From Microcystis viridis FACHB-1342 (GTDB taxonomy: Bacteria; Cyanobacteriota; Cyanobacteriia; Cyanobacteriales; Microcystaceae): DNA of 56,249 nt. The DNA lies in contig NZ_JACJSV010000026.1 of assembly GCF_014698335.1 (NCBI RefSeq), positions 1 through 56,249 on the forward strand. Reading direction: 5' to 3'. Within the stretch, counting starts at the first letter, position 1. Each line of letters starts with the position of its first letter. Below the pieces are notes generated by a model that was given only the letters and a program-made list of their open reading frames with translations, did not search any database and was not told where the DNA came from. Below are positions 53,670 through 56,249 of this stretch, piece after piece. The position numbers and the translations under genes were made by a program.

Positions 53670-53816
53670 GGCTCTTCTAGGTTCTGTGTGATCAGTTTAA
53701 CTTACATAATGATCGATCGATCTTTGTGTCCTTTGTGTCTTTGTGGTTCGTTCCACCCCCGCGCTCTTGAGAAATGTATCTTAGAATACATTTTACCCAC
53801 CAAACCTAGGAGAGCC
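53670..53816 (-). mobile_element. 147-bp MITE, GGCTCT ends, copy 2
   Basis: Reverse-complement copy of the element at 11974-12118. It begins (plus strand) GGCTCTTC and ends GGAGAGCC, and contains CTTTGTGTCCTTTGTGTC, TGTGGTTCGTTCCAC and GTATCTTAGAATACATTTTA. The two copies differ at scattered positions but align end to end. An ORF across it (53688-53969) is not credible. The remaining spacer 53623-54066 has no gene. Confidence 0.8.
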
Positions 53817-54066
53817 GTGCTTACTTCAGCTATCAAAAAGCAGCGCGTGAAATGCCCGCACAAAATGGAGCAATCAAACAACCCCGATAAATTTTCCTGT
53901 CCCCAACCTGATATGATCGAAATTGGCGATCTTACGATTAAGACCAATGCAAAATTTTCCTATCTCTAAACCCCAATGATTTAGGGCTTTTTTACTTGAG
54001 AATTTGTCGTTAAGGACAGCAGCATCAGCTTATTTTTTATCTTTAGCCCCGCCTATCTAACCGCTC

Positions 54067-54465
54067 ATGTCTATTGAAGAAGCTTTGAAACTCCTAAAAG
54101 AATATGGATGTATTAAACTAAAAATTGCCCAATCTCCTGAAGAAGAAGAAGCTCTAAGACAGGCAATTTTATTGGTTAACCAAGGTTCGGAATCAATTAA
54201 TTTAGGTATCTGTGCCGATAACAATGAAGAGGGATTTAAAGCTCTGAAAGGTTATCTACAAGCCCTAGGATACCCCCTGCCTAATAGTCTCCCAGAAGAC
54301 CAGCCAGAACAGGGAGCGGTGTATATTAAATATAATACCCAAAGACAAGCTTCCTATCTCGATTCTTATACGGGAACCTATCGCGGTGTCCTGGTTTCTT
54401 GTCAATCAGAAAATGATCAATTAGTCGGTACTTATGGTCACTTTCCCCTCGATTTATTCTCTTAA
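54067..54465 (+). CDS. DUF1824 family protein
   Basis: 132 residues matching DUF1824, a small family confined largely to cyanobacteria and chloroplast-bearing eukaryotes. Readable core: LLKEYGCIKLKIAQSPEEEE, NLGICADNNEEGFKALKGYL, and AVYIKYNTQRQASYLDSYTG then YRGVLVSCQSE. Soluble alpha/beta protein. Function unknown. It lies 120 bases ahead of ispD with a palindromic repeat between, so cotranscription is uncertain. Confidence 0.85.
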   Translation: MSIEEALKLLKEYGCIKLKIAQSPEEEEALRQAILLVNQGSESINLGICADNNEEGFKALKGYLQALGYPLPNSLPEDQPEQGAVYIKYNTQRQASYLDSYTGTYRGVLVSCQSENDQLVGTYGHFPLDLFS

Positions 54466-54510
54466 GAGGGATAGTTTTGGGCTTATTTAAGCTATTAACA
54501 ATCATCGGCA

Positions 54511-54542
54511 CCCCCCTAATCAAGGGGGGATTAAGGGGGGAT
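54511..54542. repeat. CCCCCCTAATCAAGGGGGG repeat
   Basis: CCCCCCTAATCAAGGGGGG followed by a second ATTAAGGGGGG arm. Related to the cluster at 21656-21746. It can form a hairpin just after the DUF1824 gene and may act as its terminator. Confidence 0.75.
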
Positions 54543-54588
54543 CAAAGACCAAATCTATTGAATTCTTAACTTTTTACCTGAAAAAAAT

Positions 54589-55269
54589 ATGTATTTGTTA
54601 ATTCCAGCAGCGGGAATGGGTAAACGGATGGGCAGCGATCGCAACAAGTTACTGCTCACCCTGCACGGAAAACCGCTCCTCGCTTGGACTTTGCTGGCTG
54701 CCATGCAATCCAGGGCAATTATCTGGATTGGCATCATGGCACAACCGGAAGACTTTGAGGAGATCCGAGAAATTATAACCGCCATAAATGCCCTTAAACC
54801 CGTGCAAATCATACAAGGAGGCGAAACCAGACAAAAATCGGTTTACAATGGCTTACAAGCCCTGCCAGAGGGGGCTGAGACGGTTTTAATTCACGATGGG
54901 GCGCGATGTTTAGCCACCCCCGAATTATTCGATCGCTGTGCTGTCGCTTTAGCCACTTGTCAGGGTTTCATAGCGGCGGTTCCGGTGAAAGATACGATTA
55001 AAATTGTCGATAGCAAGGGTTGGATTAAGGATACACCCGATCGATCTCGGTTGTGGGCGGCCCAAACGCCCCAGGGTTTTCAGGTAAAATTATTAAAAGA
55101 ATGTCATGAACAGGGCCGAAAATTAGCTTGGGAAGTCACCGACGATGCCGCCTTATTAGAAAAATGTGGTTTTCCCGTCAAAATTGTCGTCGGTGAAGAA
55201 ACTAACTTAAAAATTACTACCCCCGGAGATCTGGCAATTGCCGAATATATTTTAAGTCAACGTTTATAA
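54589..55269 (+). CDS. ispD: 2-C-methyl-D-erythritol 4-phosphate cytidylyltransferase
   Basis: 226 residues. IspD joins CTP to methylerythritol phosphate in the plastid-type isoprenoid route that supplies carotenoids, phytol and quinones. Signatures: [20 protein letters not shown] (CTP loop), [43 protein letters not shown] and [10 protein letters not shown]. Catalytic basic residues in the first loop are present. The last six bases overlap the convergent acetyltransferase fragment. Confidence 0.96.
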   Translation: MYLLIPAAGMGKRMGSDRNKLLLTLHGKPLLAWTLLAAMQSRAIIWIGIMAQPEDFEEIREIITAINALKPVQIIQGGETRQKSVYNGLQALPEGAETVLIHDGARCLATPELFDRCAVALATCQGFIAAVPVKDTIKIVDSKGWIKDTPDRSRLWAAQTPQGFQVKLLKECHEQGRKLAWEVTDDAALLEKCGFPVKIVVGEETNLKITTPGDLAIAEYILSQRL

Positions 55270-55545
55270 TTTTTCATCTACTTTAACGCCGTCCGGTTTA
55301 ACAATACGAGCGGGAATACCCACCACCACGCAATTAGGTGGAATATCCTTGACTAGCACTGAATTTGCGCCCACGGTGACATTATCGCCGATGGTAATAT
55401 TTCCCAAGACTTTAGCGCCGGCGGTAATCCTGACATTATTGCCAATTTTGGGGCGACCGCTTTTATCTTTATAGCCAAAGACGGATTTTGTCCACAATGT
55501 AGGGGCGAACTGCGTTCGTCCAAAAGGTACATTATCAAAGCGCAA
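55264..55545 (-). pseudogene. 5'-truncated hexapeptide-repeat acetyltransferase
   Basis: About 75 residues of a left-handed beta-helix acyltransferase ([51 protein letters not shown]) of serine-acetyltransferase or sugar-O-acetyltransferase type. The catalytic N-terminal part is gone: upstream of SGRPKIG the sequence becomes unrelated ([14 protein letters not shown]) and the only start is TTG 55545. This is the C-terminal stub of a lost gene. Confidence 0.65.
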
Positions 55546-55567
55546 GTCCCTTATTTATGACAATGAA

Positions 55568-56025
55568 GTAACTAGAAGTGGCTACTAGGCAAGGCTACGA
55601 GCTTTATGATCATAATAAATAGCTGCTCAAAAAACCCGAAAACGCCATAGGAGTTTAGCAAATGTCTAACGAAACTGTAACTTATTCCCTAGAAGCTATC
55701 CTGACAAGGATTGAGAGTAAAATCGATAAAATCGATGAACGTCTCACAAAATTAGAAATCGGACAGGCCGAACTCAAAGCCGAGTTAAAAGGCGATATTA
55801 AAGTATTAGACGAGAAAATCGAGGGATTAACTACACGGGTTGGTTATCAGGAATTTACCAACCGGGGGATTCTCATCGCTTTGGTGGTGGCCGTCTTGGG
55901 AGGTGCTGCTAAACTTTTTGGTTTTTTCCCCAATCCCTAGAACTGGCTCCTAGGCAAGGCTAGAGGCCTTATGATCATAATAAATGGCCGCTCAAAAACC
56001 CGAAAACGCCATAGGAGTATAGCAA
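55568..56025. repeat. tandem duplication of gene plus leader
   Basis: The leader GGCAAGGCTA..TTATGATCATAATAAAT..CCCGAAAACGCCATAGGAG occurs before both coiled-coil genes (about 55585-55661 and 55952-56025) with few mismatches, and the coding starts are nearly identical for the first ~60 bases. A unit of about 364 bases has been duplicated. Confidence 0.85.
55662..55940 (+). CDS. coiled-coil protein with C-terminal membrane anchor, copy 1
   Basis: 92 residues. A heptad-rich coil (ILTRIESKIDKIDERLTKLE to VLDEKIEGLTTRVG) is followed by one membrane helix (GILIALVVAVLGGAAKLFGF). Similar small proteins are numerous in bloom-forming cyanobacteria and recall XhlA-like phage proteins in layout. TAGGAG sits ten bases ahead of the ATG. 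Function unknown; tail-anchored with a cytoplasmic coil is the likely topology. Confidence 0.75.
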   Translation: MSNETVTYSLEAILTRIESKIDKIDERLTKLEIGQAELKAELKGDIKVLDEKIEGLTTRVGYQEFTNRGILIALVVAVLGGAAKLFGFFPNP

Positions 56026-56249
56026 ATGTCTAACGAAACTGTAACTTATTCCCTAGAAGCTGTCCTAACTAGGATTGAGAGTAAAATCGACTCCCTGGAA
56101 AAACGGATGGATGAGAAAATCGACTCCCTGGAAAAACGGATGGATGAGAAAATCGACTCCCTGGAAAAACGGATGGATGAGAGATTTGACAAAGTAGATG
56201 AGAGATTTGACAAGGTAGAGGACCGGCTAACCAAAGTAGAAATCGGACA
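56026..56249 (+). CDS. coiled-coil protein, copy 2, cut by window end
   Basis: Partial; the frame is open at the last base. It starts MSNETVTYSLEAVLTRIESK like copy 1, then diverges into three nearly identical DEKIDSLEKRM units (30-base DNA repeats, 56085-56174) and two RFDKVDE units, before rejoining LTKVEIG. The coil has been lengthened by unit amplification. The membrane anchor presumably lies beyond the window. Confidence 0.75.
   Translation, partial: MSNETVTYSLEAVLTRIESKIDSLEKRMDEKIDSLEKRMDEKIDSLEKRMDERFDKVDERFDKVEDRLTKVEIG

Noticed and set aside
53688-53969. 93-residue plus-strand ORF
   Set aside because: Its first third is the MITE copy 2; the remaining part resembles no protein I know.
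1-56249. tRNA or rRNA genes
   Set aside because: No cloverleaf with a T-arm GTTCGA-type core and matching acceptor stem was found in any spacer by eye.

Overview
The window reads as a cyanobacterial chromosome segment, most likely Microcystis. The octamer GCGATCGC (HIP1) is scattered throughout. Photosynthesis genes are present (psaM for photosystem I, chlD for Mg-chelatase), together with a light-repressed-type hibernation factor and a SigC-type group 2 sigma factor. Spacers are full of period-7 tandem repeats (CCCCACA, ACTGATA, TTTACTG) and short non-autonomous elements. The species name is inference; the cyanobacterial assignment is secure.

Layout. (1) 1-5.4 kb is a defence and toxin-antitoxin patch: a HicB remnant, a RelE-type pair, a nuclease-methyltransferase fusion with a specificity subunit, a translationally coupled PIN toxin and a decayed antitoxin. 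(2) 5.4-11.9 kb holds housekeeping genes (dusB, pgi, a MacB/FtsX-type permease, a bifunctional-nuclease family protein, rpsD) plus another RelE-like pair. (3) 11.9-14.5 kb is gene-poor, with a 145-bp MITE, an interrupted pseudogene, a methyltransferase and a DUF29 gene. (4) 14.5-24 kb carries larC, a YrdC/Sua5 family gene, hsp20, a long-form hpf, lipB, a pentapeptide-repeat membrane protein, an L-aspartate-semialdehyde sulfurtransferase-like gene, a methyltransferase and a HupE/UreJ transporter. (5) 24-26.7 kb has an AraC regulator, an odd 111-bp-repeat ORF and a Uma2 family gene.

(6) 26.9-33.4 kb is the most unusual cluster. A PlsY-like membrane domain is fused to an ATP-binding plus phosphohistidine module. 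A NarL-type regulator of the Rre1/Ycf29 kind follows, then a second phosphotransferase-like protein whose ATP-binding half looks decayed but whose PEP-binding half looks intact. The two large proteins look complementary. (7) 33.4-36.3 kb has a truncated GH15 gene, a membrane protein, psaM, a TerC family gene and a DCC thiol protein. (8) 36.36-45.67 kb is a visibly GC-richer block (cadD-like, cax, pstB-A-C-S, a sulfate-binding-protein homologue, a second cadD-like gene, and a divergent SsuA-like gene). It is bounded by two directly repeated ~90-bp elements with CTAAATCC ends, so it looks like an acquired cargo for phosphate/oxyanion uptake and cation export. (9) 45.7-56.2 kb holds a sigC-like gene carrying an in-frame palindromic insertion, a trpD2-like gene, an NtcB-like regulator, chlD, a lipoprotein operon, a DUF1824 gene, ispD, an acetyltransferase fragment and a tandem pair of coiled-coil genes, the second cut by the window end.

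I saw no tRNA, rRNA or CRISPR array. Starts were revised where an upstream TTG/GTG gave an implausible N-terminus. All family calls come from reading motifs; no search was run.
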